A DNA stretch of 19,900 bases from Thermoleophilaceae bacterium (lineage in GTDB: Bacteria > Actinomycetota > Thermoleophilia > Solirubrobacterales > Thermoleophilaceae): NCBI GenBank assembly GCA_013695885.1, contig JACCZP010000249.1, positions 1 to 19,900 of the forward strand, written 5' to 3'. The first letter of the stretch is position 1. Each line of letters opens with the position of its first letter. Under the pieces are notes generated by a model. The model saw only the letters and a list, made by a program, of their open reading frames with translations. It made no database searches and was not told the DNA's origin. Below are positions 12,933-19,900 of the stretch, piece after piece. Made by a program: the position numbers and the translations under genes.

Positions 12933-14261
12933 CTACGCTGCGCAGCGGAAGCCGACGAAGATCTGGCGGCGCTCGGGCAGGTCCCACGATCGGAACGTGG
13001 AGCGCACGGCGTCCGAGCGGGTCGCCCACGATCCGCCGCGGAGCACGCGATAGCCCTTGCCGAAGTGGGTCTCCGAGTACTCGCGGTAGGGGAACGCGCG
13101 GAACCCCGGGTAGCCCCGGAGCTCGTTCGTGGTCCACTCCCATGCGTCCCCGATCAGCCCGAGGACGCCGTACGCCGACGCCCCTCCCGGCAGCCCCCCC
13201 GCCACGGCGGGCCCCATCGACCGCTGGTCGAGCGTCACCCGCCCCGGCGACGGCCGCTCCTCGCCCCACGGCCAGGTGCGCTTGGCTACGGCGTCGGCAT
13301 CCCAGGTGGCGGCCTTCTCCCACTCGGCCTCGGTGGGCAGCCGCTTCCCGCGTGAGCGCGCATAGGCCTCGGCCTCGAAGAACGACACGTGCATGACCGG
13401 CAGCTCGGCGCGGAGCTCCTCGGTGCGGTCGAACGCCCGGACCCGCCCGTCGGCCCCCCAGTATCCGGGGCGCTCGGTGCCGGAGGCCCTCCGCCACGCC
13501 CACCCCTGCTCGGACCACCACTCGGGGCGTGAGTACCCGCCCTCCTCAACGAACTCGAGGTACGCGCCGTTCGACACGGGGGCGCGGTCGATCTCGAACG
13601 CGGGGACGTGGACCTCGTGCTGCGGGCGCTCGTTGTCGTAGGAGAAGCCCGCTTCCGGTCCGGCGCCCATGAGGAACGGGCCGCCCTCGACGGCGACCAT
13701 CTCGCCCTGCGCATGGCGCGCGCCGTGCACGGGAGGGTGCTCCGGCTCCCGTCGCAGCGTCCCCGGTGGGGCGATCTGGAGGGTCTGGAGCATGGTCTCG
13801 TTGTGCTGGTGCTCGTGCTCCACGAGCATCTCCCAGACGAATCCGCCCGCGTTCAGCGGGTCGTCGGGGTTCGAGAGGTCCGCGTGCTCGAGGCCCTCGA
13901 GGGCCCGCTCGTGGACGTCGGCCAGGTAGGTCCGGGCCTCGGCACAGCGCAGGTACGGAAGGTCGCCCCGCTCCGCCCGGGGGGTCTCCTCGGCGTCGTA
14001 GACCTCGAAGAGCTCGGGCCGGAGCCCCTCGCGGCCGCTTGCGCGGGAGATCCACAGGTCGGCGAAGGCCGCGATGTGCCCGAGGTCCCAGGCGAGCGGG
14101 CTGAGCAGCGTGTCGTGCACCCGATCGAGAGCCTCGTCGCATACCGGCTCCACGAGCCACAGGGTGTGCCCGTGCGCCTCCGCGAGCCGCGCGGCGAGGT
14201 CGCGCTCGGGCAGCGCTTCGACCCCTCCAGGGGGCAGTGTTTCGGAACGCGGGCGTCGCAC
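12933..14261 (-). CDS. egtB: Ergothioneine biosynthesis protein EgtB (iron-dependent sulfoxide synthase)
   Basis: EgtB joins hercynine to gamma-glutamylcysteine (or cysteine) using O2 and Fe(II). The N-terminal DinB-like domain carries the iron triad, His62 in WDLGHIAAF and His149/His153 in VEHEHQHNETM. The C-terminal formylglycine-generating-enzyme-like domain contains GGPFLMGA, RLPTEAEWEKAA, GDAWEWTTNE, RVLRGGSW and WDLPERRQIF (426-435); Asp and Arg in this last motif match the thiol-substrate contacts of mycobacterial EgtB. From GTG 14261 the protein has 442 residues. That start is uncertain: there is no Shine-Dalgarno before it, but a TACGAT box lies 15 nt upstream. A GGAGGGG sits within the frame, 8 nt ahead of a CTG at about residue 17. 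It is the first gene of an egtB-egtD operon; egtA and egtC are not in the window. Confidence 0.95.
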   Translation of the reverse strand: MRRPRSETLPPGGVEALPERDLAARLAEAHGHTLWLVEPVCDEALDRVHDTLLSPLAWDLGHIAAFADLWISRASGREGLRPELFEVYDAEETPRAERGDLPYLRCAEARTYLADVHERALEGLEHADLSNPDDPLNAGGFVWEMLVEHEHQHNETMLQTLQIAPPGTLRREPEHPPVHGARHAQGEMVAVEGGPFLMGAGPEAGFSYDNERPQHEVHVPAFEIDRAPVSNGAYLEFVEEGGYSRPEWWSEQGWAWRRASGTERPGYWGADGRVRAFDRTEELRAELPVMHVSFFEAEAYARSRGKRLPTEAEWEKAATWDADAVAKRTWPWGEERPSPGRVTLDQRSMGPAVAGGLPGGASAYGVLGLIGDAWEWTTNELRGYPGFRAFPYREYSETHFGKGYRVLRGGSWATRSDAVRSTFRSWDLPERRQIFVGFRCAA

Positions 14262-14452
14262 GGCGGGGCTGAAGGAATCGTATCCAGCCGTGTGAGCCCC
14301 ATGTGCACCCGCCAGCGCTTCGTAAGACGACTGGGCGCGCGGACGCTGGGGGCGTGCCGCCCGGGCGCTCCGGCGCGCCCCCCGCACGTCGATTGCAACC
14401 CTCCGCGCGGCTAGACCCCGCCTCCCGGGCGTGGTGTTACGGTTCGGCCACG
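14262..14452. promoter_or_regulatory. Divergent promoter region egtB / membrane protein
   Basis: This 191-nt spacer contains TACGAT on the minus strand (14282-14277), a possible -10 for egtB. On the plus strand it has an extended -10 like box, TGT plus TACGGT (14435-14443), 9 nt before ATG 14453. A GGGCGC-TCCGGC-GCGCCC inverted repeat lies at 14363-14380. No -35 elements are convincing. The TACGGT-N9-ATG layout with no Shine-Dalgarno suggests a leaderless mRNA for the membrane protein. Confidence 0.35.
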
Positions 14453-14917
14453 ATGAAGCTCACGCGACTGGGTTGGGCGGAGCTGGTGGGCTTGGGCGCG
14501 GCGATCGTGCTCCTCGCGTCGCTGTTCATGCCCTGGTTCCTCACCCAGACGGGGAACCGCAACTCGCGCATCAGCGGCCTTCGCTCCCAGCGCGAGACCA
14601 TCGACGCGTTCGTGGCCTTCGACATCTTCAGCTGGGTCCTTCTGATCGCCTGCATCGCGCCGTTCGTGCTCGCCCTCATCGTCGTGAGCGGGACCACCCT
14701 CAACTGGGATCGCGGCGAGGTGACCGCGATCATCGGCGTCTGCTGCGCGGTGCTCATCCTCTACAACGGCCTTCTGGGCGGCAAGCCCGACGACGGGGTG
14801 GAGATCACCCTCGGGCCGGGCTGGTACGTGGCCCTCTTCTCATGCCTCGGCATCTTCTTTGGCGGGGTGCTGCGCATGGCCGAGAAGGGCGTAACGAACA
14901 AACCGCCCGGGATCTGA
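14453..14917 (+). CDS. Small four-helix membrane protein of unknown function
   Basis: This 154-residue protein has four predicted transmembrane segments: LVGLGAAIVLLASLFMPWFL (about 11-30), FSWVLLIACIAPFVLALIVV (about 59-78), TAIIGVCCAVLILYNGLLG (about 90-108) and WYVALFSCLGIFFGGVLRMA (about 128-147). There is no signal peptide beyond helix 1 and no family I can name. The frame is open upstream, but ATG 14453 is the natural start because it opens on a charged residue run and the first helix. The stop overlaps the glpX start (TGATG), so it is translated together with glpX. A functional tie to gluconeogenesis is possible but not shown. Confidence 0.85.
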   Translation: MKLTRLGWAELVGLGAAIVLLASLFMPWFLTQTGNRNSRISGLRSQRETIDAFVAFDIFSWVLLIACIAPFVLALIVVSGTTLNWDRGEVTAIIGVCCAVLILYNGLLGGKPDDGVEITLGPGWYVALFSCLGIFFGGVLRMAEKGVTNKPPGI

Positions 14918-15939
14918 TGGCTCCCGAGCCCGAGGAGCCCTCGCCGGCCGCTGGCGCCACGGTGGATGCGCCGGACCGCAACCTCGCCCTCGAGCTGGTC
15001 CGGGTGACCGAGGTGGCGGCGCTCGCCTCGGCGCGCTGGGTGGGCCACGGCGACAAGGAGTCGGCCGACCAGGCCGCGGTGGACGCCATGCGCCTCCTTC
15101 TCGACACCGTGAGCATGGACGGAATCGTCGTCATCGGCGAGGGCGAGAAGGACGAGGCGCCCATGCTCTACAACGGGGAGCGGATCGGGAACGGGTCGGC
15201 TCCGGAGGTGGACATCGCGGTCGACCCGCTCGAGGGCACGAGCCTCACCGCCAAGGGCTTCCCGAGCGCGCTGTCGGTCATCGCACTGGCCGAGCGCGGG
15301 GCGATGTTCGATCCCGGCCCGTGCTTCTACATGCAGAAGATGGCGGCCTCCGACGAGCTCGCGCACCTGCTCGACCTCGACCGCCCGCTGCCCGAGACGC
15401 TCGGCCTGATCGCGAAGGAGAAGGGCACCGACGTCCGCGACGTGACGGTGGTCATGCTCGACCGCCCGCGCCACGAAAAGGCCACGCGCGAGATCCGCGA
15501 GGCCGGCGCGCGCATTCGCTTCATCTCCGACGGTGACGTCTCCGCCGCGCTGCTGGCCGTGACCGAGCGCTCGCCGGTGGATCTGCTCTGGGGGATCGGG
15601 GGCACCCCCGAGGGGGTGATCACCGCGGCGGCCGTCAAGTGCATCGGCGGGCAGCTCGTCGGCCGCCTGTGGCCGCGCGACGAGGACGAGCGCCGCGCCG
15701 CCCTCGACGCCGGCTACGACCTGGAGGAGCAGCTCGACCGCGACCGCCTCGTCACCGGTCACGACGCCTTCTTCGCCGCGACCGGGGTGACCGACGGCGA
15801 CGTCCTCCAGGGCGTGCGCTACTCCTCGAGCGGCGCGACTACCGAGTCGCTCGTCATGCGTTCACGATCGGGCACCGTGCGCCGGGTGAAGGCCGAGCAC
15901 GACCGTTCGAAGTTGCGGGAGCTGAGCGGCGAGCGCTAG
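14917..15939 (+). CDS. glpX: Fructose-1,6-bisphosphatase class II
   Basis: This 340-residue enzyme hydrolyses fructose 1,6-bisphosphate to fructose 6-phosphate in gluconeogenesis; class II is the main FBPase in actinobacteria. Family marks are TEVAALASARWVGHGDKESAD, the metal-binding GEGEKDEAPMLYNGE (74-88), DPLEGTSLTAKGFPSALSV (103-121) and ERGAMFDPGPCFYMQK. Toward the C-terminus, GGTPEGVITAAAVKCIGG is typical. A Pro/Ala-rich 20-residue N-terminal stretch precedes the conserved part. ATG 14917 overlaps the stop of the membrane protein by 1 nt. It is convergent, 11 nt away, with the gene at 15951. Confidence 0.96.
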   Translation: MAPEPEEPSPAAGATVDAPDRNLALELVRVTEVAALASARWVGHGDKESADQAAVDAMRLLLDTVSMDGIVVIGEGEKDEAPMLYNGERIGNGSAPEVDIAVDPLEGTSLTAKGFPSALSVIALAERGAMFDPGPCFYMQKMAASDELAHLLDLDRPLPETLGLIAKEKGTDVRDVTVVMLDRPRHEKATREIREAGARIRFISDGDVSAALLAVTERSPVDLLWGIGGTPEGVITAAAVKCIGGQLVGRLWPRDEDERRAALDAGYDLEEQLDRDRLVTGHDAFFAATGVTDGDVLQGVRYSSSGATTESLVMRSRSGTVRRVKAEHDRSKLRELSGER

Positions 15940-15950
15940 GGCTGGGCGGG

Positions 15951-16649
15951 TCACGCCGCCTCGGCCTCCCGCACCTCCCCCTCCGGCGCTCCGGCCGCCA
16001 CCTGCTCGCCGCGCAGCGCCGCGGCCTTCGAGGGCGCGAGGTCGAGGTTGGCGATCGACCGCAGGAAGCCGTGGGTCACGAGGATGTGGATGCGCAGCTG
16101 GGTGACCCGGTAGAGCCAGCGGCCGAAGCTTGAGAACCAGCCCCAGCCGGCGATCAGCGGGTAGAAGTTCGCCACCTCGGAGGTGACGTTCGCCACGACC
16201 TCGTTCGGGCGCTTGCCTTCCTCCCGCCTCACGGCCAGGCGCAGGAAACCCTTGCTCCGGCCGAAGGGCGCGACGAGGATCCCGCTCGCGATCCGCCAGG
16301 TGACCTGCCCGAAGTCGCTCTCGGTCTCGTACTCGGGGGCATGGAAGGTCAGGAGCTTCAGCGGCCGGCTGAGCAGGACGACCTCCCGGCCGTCCCGGGT
16401 GTAGACCACGCGCAGCAGCCCGAGCGAGACCTTGGAGAGGTAGGCCCAGTACGTGCGGGCGAGGCGCTCGAGGTACTCCGGGCTCCACACGCTGTCGAGC
16501 TCGACCTTGGGGAGTGTCACCCGCGCGCACTGGCGGGTGGTCACGCCGTCCGCCTCGGACGATCCGGGCGTGGGCGCGTCGATCAGCTCCACCCGTGCGC
16601 GGGCGCGCTGCCAGCGGCGGAAGAGACGTCGGGGGTCACGGGGGCGCAC
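15951..16649 (-). CDS. Conserved-looking protein of unknown function, downstream of moeA
   Basis: I do not recognise this 232-residue protein. It has a basic N-terminus (RPRDPRRLFRRWQRARARVE), then a soluble mixed fold: TLPKVELDSVWSPEYLERLA, LLSRPLKLLTFHAPEYETES, GQVTWRIASGILVAPFGRS, FLRLAVRREEGKRPNE, and a helical stretch VANFYPLIAGWGWFSSFGRWLYRV that may touch the membrane. There is no signal peptide or known catalytic motif. GTG 16649 is supported by GAGGA 8 nt upstream, overlapping the moeA stop (TGAGGA), so the gene is coupled to moeA. Codon use is like its neighbours, so it is a real gene. A role in molybdenum cofactor chemistry is only suggested by position. Confidence 0.85.
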   Translation of the reverse strand: MRPRDPRRLFRRWQRARARVELIDAPTPGSSEADGVTTRQCARVTLPKVELDSVWSPEYLERLARTYWAYLSKVSLGLLRVVYTRDGREVVLLSRPLKLLTFHAPEYETESDFGQVTWRIASGILVAPFGRSKGFLRLAVRREEGKRPNEVVANVTSEVANFYPLIAGWGWFSSFGRWLYRVTQLRIHILVTHGFLRSIANLDLAPSKAAALRGEQVAAGAPEGEVREAEAA

Positions 16650-16660
16650 GGAGCGAGTCC

Positions 16661-17848
16661 TCAGAACAGGAGCTCGATGGGGACGGAGGAGCCCGCCTCG
16701 ACCGCGCCCTCTCCCGCCTCGACCAGGGCGAACGCACCCGCGCCGAGCATCGAGGTGAGCACGTGCGAGCCCTGCTCCTTGGTCGGCTCGACGTGCCAGC
16801 CGTCGGCTCGGGCCTCGAGGCGGCAGCGCACGACCTCGTCGCGCTCGGGCTGGCGCTCCACGCGGCGGTCGAGCACGGCGTTGGTGCGGGTGTCGAGCGG
16901 TTCGGCGCCGGCGAGGCGCCGCAGAGCGGGGCGCACGAAGAGATGGAAGGTAACCATGGCCGAGACCGGGTTGCCGGGGAGGCCGAACACGAGCTTCTCG
17001 CCCAGGACCCCGAACCACGTGGGCTTGCCGGGCTTGAGCGCCACGCGCCAGAACACCTCCTCGACGCCGATGTCGATGAGGGCGGGCTTCACGTGGTCGT
17101 GCGGCCCGACCGACACCCCGCCGGACACGCAGACCACGTCAGATTCCTCGAGTGCCGCCTCGAGCGCCCGGCGGGTGGCCTCGGGGTCGTCGGGCACCAC
17201 CTCGCGACGCACGACCGTGGCTCCGGCGCGCTCGGCCTGAGCCGAGAGGCTGTAGGCGTTCGAATCGCGGATCTGACCGGGAGCGAGCGGCGTGCCGGGC
17301 TCGACGAGCTCGTCGCCGGTCACCGCCACGGTCACGCGCGGACGGCGCCCGCACGCCACCTCGGGACGGCCGAGGGCGGCGAGGACGCCCAGCTCGGCCG
17401 GACCGAGGGCCGTGCCGGCGCGGATCACCAGAGTCCCGGCACGGACGTCCTCTCCGGCGCGGCGGACGTGGTCCCCGGGCGCCGCGTCCGGCACTCGGAC
17501 CCGACCGTCCACCACCTCGGTGCGCTCGACAGGGACGACGGCGTCGGCCCCTGCGGGCACCTGGGCACCGGTGGATATGACCATCGCCTCGCCCGTGCGG
17601 AGGGTCCGCCCGGCGGGGTGGCCGGCGCGCGACTCGCCCACCACGGGCAGCTCGGCGCCGGGACCGGCGCTCACCGCGTACCCGTCCATGGCCGAGGAGT
17701 CGAACGGGGGCAGGTCGCCGTCGCTGGTCGCGTCCTCGGCGATCACCCGACCCAGGGCATCGGCCAGCCCGACCGGCTCGGAGGGCAGGAGAGCGGCCCA
17801 GTCGAGCACGAGGGCACGTGCGCGGGCCACATCGATGAGGGCGGCCAC
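16661..17848 (-). CDS. moeA: Molybdopterin molybdenumtransferase MoeA
   Basis: MoeA inserts molybdate into adenylated molybdopterin to form molybdenum cofactor in the cytoplasm. The 395-residue protein shows DLPPFDSSAMDGYAV (45-59), ISTGAQVPAGADAVVPVE (91-108), VAVTGDELVEPG, IRDSNAYSLSAQAERAG, VCVSGGVSVGPHDHVKPAL and GLPGNPVSAMVTFHLFVRPAL, all in family order, and the C-terminal beta domain ending SSVPIELLF. The frame runs on upstream without a stop into non-coding sequence. GTG 17848 fits the usual N-terminus (LIDVARARALVL); the ribosome binding site is weak. A GGDEF-protein gene lies divergently upstream, and the 232-residue protein is coupled behind. Confidence 0.95.
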   Translation of the reverse strand: MAALIDVARARALVLDWAALLPSEPVGLADALGRVIAEDATSDGDLPPFDSSAMDGYAVSAGPGAELPVVGESRAGHPAGRTLRTGEAMVISTGAQVPAGADAVVPVERTEVVDGRVRVPDAAPGDHVRRAGEDVRAGTLVIRAGTALGPAELGVLAALGRPEVACGRRPRVTVAVTGDELVEPGTPLAPGQIRDSNAYSLSAQAERAGATVVRREVVPDDPEATRRALEAALEESDVVCVSGGVSVGPHDHVKPALIDIGVEEVFWRVALKPGKPTWFGVLGEKLVFGLPGNPVSAMVTFHLFVRPALRRLAGAEPLDTRTNAVLDRRVERQPERDEVVRCRLEARADGWHVEPTKEQGSHVLTSMLGAGAFALVEAGEGAVEAGSSVPIELLF

Positions 17849-17949
17849 GCGCGCATCTTGGCAGGCACATCGAGGGATTTCCGCGGTTCTTGCGGCTTCT
17901 TGTGTCCCCGGCGAAGGGCCATGCGCCCGGTTCGATCCGGCGGCGGGCC

Positions 17950-17955
17950 TACGAT
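17950..17955 (+). promoter_or_regulatory. Candidate -10 box (TACGAT) for the GGDEF gene
   Basis: TACGAT lies in the divergent moeA/GGDEF spacer (17849-17999), 44 nt before the TTG at 18000. No good -35 precedes it. An AGGAG at 17969-17973 has no start codon at proper spacing behind it. Confidence 0.25.
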
Positions 17956-17999
17956 CCCTTCGCGGCTTAGGAGTCCACGCGCCGCCTGCCGCCTGCCGC

Positions 18000-18965
18000 T
18001 TGCCTGCTCCCGCTCGCCAGTTCCGCGCATCGACTCCGGCCGCCGAGCGCCGTGGCCCGTCCGCGGGCGAGGAGGCCGACCGGCTCGCCCGTGACTGGGT
18101 CTCCCTGGTGGTCGATCGCGCCCCGCTGGACGAGATCGAACGGCTGCCCTCGGACGCCCTCCGAACGGAGCTTCCCGGGCTGCTCGGCCGTCTGCTCGGC
18201 ACCGCGCGCGGCGAGGGCGCGATCCTCACGCGCTGGCAGGCCGCGAGGCTCGCCTCGCTTGTGGGGTTCAGGGGTCGCGAGGATCCCACGTTCGCGGAGG
18301 TCATGGGCGAGCTGGCGGACCTCGAGCACAGCGTGGCCGCGCACGTGCACGGCGGGTGGTCGCCCGGAGCGGAGGAGCCGTTTCCCCGCGTGCTCGAGCG
18401 CCTGGGGCTCGCCCTGGTCGAGATACGGGCGGCCGCTGCGGAGGAGGGGCTACGCCGGCGCTCCCGGGCGCTCGAGCGCCTGGCCAACACCGACCCGCTC
18501 ACCGGCCTTCACAACCGGCGTCACCTGCTCGAGGAGCTCGAGCGCCTGGACCAGACGATGGTGCGCTACGGGCATCCCTACGCGGTCCTCGTCTTCGACG
18601 TCGTGGGGCTCAAGGCGGTGAACGACTCGTTCGGCCACGCGGCCGGGGACCGCGTGCTGGTCGACCTGGCCCGCGCGACCGAGGCGACGGTGCGGACCGT
18701 CGACAGCGTGGTACGCGTGGCCGGCGACGAGTTCTGCGTGCTCGCGCCGAACCAGACCGCACGAGCCGCCCATCACCTCGCGCGGCGGCTCTCCTCGGCG
18801 GCGTCCGCGCTCGAGGGCCCGACCGGGCAGGGCACGGCCATCTCGGTGGGAGTCGCAGCCTGTCCGGAGCACGGTGACCGCGGCGAGGATCTGCTCAGGC
18901 GGGCCGATGCGGCCATGTACCGGGCGCGGGCGGTGGGGGAGGAGGTCGGCTCGGCGTCGGCCTAG
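18000..18965 (+). CDS. GGDEF-domain protein (diguanylate cyclase-like)
   Basis: The C-terminal GGDEF domain (about 155-312) makes or binds cyclic di-GMP. It begins with the family sequence TDPLTGLHNRRHLLEEL (164-180), has metal Asp200 in LVFDVVGLKAVND, then FGHAAGDRVL, and the active-site loop AGDEF (241-245), an accepted variant of GGDEF. The inhibitory site RxxD is present as RTVD (232-235), five residues ahead. The N-terminal ~150 residues form a helical region without a known sensor name. The start is uncertain: the frame is open far upstream; TTG 18000 keeps the protein-like part (GEEADRLARDWVSLVVD), whereas GTG 18108 would cut it. There is no signal peptide or membrane helix. Its stop overlaps that of the convergent gene. 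Confidence 0.85.
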   Translation: MPAPARQFRASTPAAERRGPSAGEEADRLARDWVSLVVDRAPLDEIERLPSDALRTELPGLLGRLLGTARGEGAILTRWQAARLASLVGFRGREDPTFAEVMGELADLEHSVAAHVHGGWSPGAEEPFPRVLERLGLALVEIRAAAAEEGLRRRSRALERLANTDPLTGLHNRRHLLEELERLDQTMVRYGHPYAVLVFDVVGLKAVNDSFGHAAGDRVLVDLARATEATVRTVDSVVRVAGDEFCVLAPNQTARAAHHLARRLSSAASALEGPTGQGTAISVGVAACPEHGDRGEDLLRRADAAMYRARAVGEEVGSASA

Positions 18966-19900
18966 GTCGTGACGGCGTGGGGGCCCGTCGCGTCGCCGGA
19001 CGCAGCGGGTGGCCGGGCCATCGTGCCCAGCCGGATCGCGTTCACGATCGCGCCGCCGAGCAGGATCGCCGCGAGCACGTAGAACCAGATCAGCACCAAG
19101 AGGATGAAGACGAACGTGGAGCTTGCCTGAGCCAGCGTCGAGACCCTGGTCAGGTAGAGCGGGAACCCGTAGTCGACGATGCCCGTGGCCACCGTGGCGC
19201 CGAGGGCCCCGGGCCACACCGCCCGCCACGGAATCCGGCGGTTCGGCACCGTCCAGAACACGAGGCAGTAGAGCGCGAACAGGACGAGCAGCCCGCCACC
19301 GAGCGTGAGGACGAAGATCAGGCCCTGGATCTCGGCTAGGCCGAAGGGCAGGTCGTTGGCCCCCGACACGAAGATCGACTGGACGGTGGGCACGAACACC
19401 GTCGCCGCCATGAACAGCAGCACCACCACGATCATCGCCACGCCGAAGCGCTTCTGCTCGATCCAGGAGCGCGGCTTCACGTGGTAGATCTGGGAGAAGG
19501 CGGTGTCGAGCGCACCCCAGAAGGACGAGCCGATCCACAGGGAAGCCACCAGCGCGAAGATCCCGAAGGACGTCGACGAACGGCGCACGCCGTCGAGGGT
19601 CTCCCGGATCGTCGAGTCGGCCACCGCGGGGAAGAGGTCCCGCAGGTCGCGCACGGCGATGGCCTCGAGCCGGGGGCTCTCGAGCACCTGGCCGAACACG
19701 AACAGCGCGAGCAGCCCGAGGGGGAAGATCGCCAGCAGGAGGTTGTAGGCGACCATCGCCGAGGACCCGGTGAAGTTCTCGTACCAGGCCTTGCGGAGGA
19801 ACTCCCGGGCCGCCCACCAGCCGGGTACCGCGCGGCGGGCGCGCGGCTCCGCGTGCGCCGGGCGGACCGGCTCCGCGTCAGGGGGCGCGGCGGTCCCGGC
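18962..19900 (-). CDS. YihY/BrkB-family membrane protein (5'-truncated at window edge)
   Basis: This is a multi-span inner-membrane protein of the YihY/virulence factor BrkB family; its transport role is unsettled. The frame is open to the window edge with no start codon before the conserved part (REFLRKAWYENFTGSSAMVAYNLLLAIFPLGL), so the gene begins outside; 312 residues are visible and the ATG at 19756 is internal. Hydrophobic segments include AYNLLLAIFPLGLLALFVFG, SFGIFALVASLWIGSSFWGA, VAMIVVVLLFMAATVFV, IFVLTLGGGLLVLFALYCLVFW and FVFILLVLIWFYVLAAILLGGA. The family sequence SLWIGSSFWGALDTAFSQIY is clear. The C-terminus is short and polar (PPAASGDATGPHAVTT). It is convergent with the GGDEF gene, sharing a CTAG at the stops. 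Confidence 0.92.
   Translation of the reverse strand, partial: AGTAAPPDAEPVRPAHAEPRARRAVPGWWAAREFLRKAWYENFTGSSAMVAYNLLLAIFPLGLLALFVFGQVLESPRLEAIAVRDLRDLFPAVADSTIRETLDGVRRSSTSFGIFALVASLWIGSSFWGALDTAFSQIYHVKPRSWIEQKRFGVAMIVVVLLFMAATVFVPTVQSIFVSGANDLPFGLAEIQGLIFVLTLGGGLLVLFALYCLVFWTVPNRRIPWRAVWPGALGATVATGIVDYGFPLYLTRVSTLAQASSTFVFILLVLIWFYVLAAILLGGAIVNAIRLGTMARPPAASGDATGPHAVTT

Noticed and set aside
16514..18094. Open plus-strand frame of 526 codons opposite moeA
   Set aside because: moeA on the other strand has every family motif in order. The plus frame is Arg/Gly/His-rich with no domain and runs across the divergent promoter region.
17849..18502. Extension of the moeA frame upstream to 18502
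   Set aside because: It is antisense to the GGDEF coding region and has Ser/Arg-rich shadow composition.

Overview
The window is GC-rich (roughly 70% or more), gene-dense bacterial DNA with many GTG starts, short intergenic gaps and frequent 1-4 nt gene overlaps. It carries ergothioneine genes (egtB-egtD), a class II fructose bisphosphatase (glpX), a thiolase and an orphan AbiEi/DUF559-type protein. Together these suggest an actinobacterium, possibly of the class Thermoleophilia; that placement is inference. I see no rRNA, tRNA, CRISPR array, transposase or phage gene.

Layout. (1) 1-1413 is the 3' part of glpD, with a strong GC hairpin behind it. (2) 5106-1485 (minus) is a four-gene osmoprotectant (glycine betaine/choline-type) ABC importer in the order ATPase-CBS, permease, permease, lipoprotein; the last three overlap by GTGA. 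(3) 5107-5590 is the only long stretch without a clear gene. It holds two copies of a ~54-nt hairpin repeat and a doubtful small reading frame. (4) 6481-5591 (minus) is an AbiEi-type winged-helix protein fused to a DUF559/Vsr-like nuclease domain. (5) 6566-6874 is a small thioredoxin-fold protein, and 7667-6885 (minus) is an alpha/beta hydrolase. (6) 7795-9617 is a quinone oxidoreductase translationally coupled to a haloalkane dehalogenase. (7) 11755-9639 (minus) is a thiolase followed by a secreted SGNH hydrolase, with a perfect 16-bp palindrome upstream. (8) 14261-11949 (minus) is egtB-egtD, followed by a short, possibly degenerate frame. (9) 14453-15939 is a four-helix membrane protein coupled to glpX. 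(10) 17848-15951 (minus) is moeA plus an unknown 232-aa protein. (11) 18000-18965 is a GGDEF-domain protein convergent with a YihY/BrkB-type membrane protein that runs off the right edge.

How the genes work together. Most of the region is housekeeping and stress physiology: glycerol use (glpD) and gluconeogenesis (glpX), osmoprotection, thiol antioxidant synthesis (egtBD), molybdenum cofactor synthesis (moeA) and c-di-GMP signalling. Several starts lack a Shine-Dalgarno sequence but have a TAnnnT box 7-9 nt ahead, which suggests leaderless transcripts.

The least explained parts are the AbiEi/DUF559 protein with its tandem hairpins, the palindromic operator upstream of the thiolase, the dehalogenase operon, the unknown partner of moeA, and the short frame after egtD.
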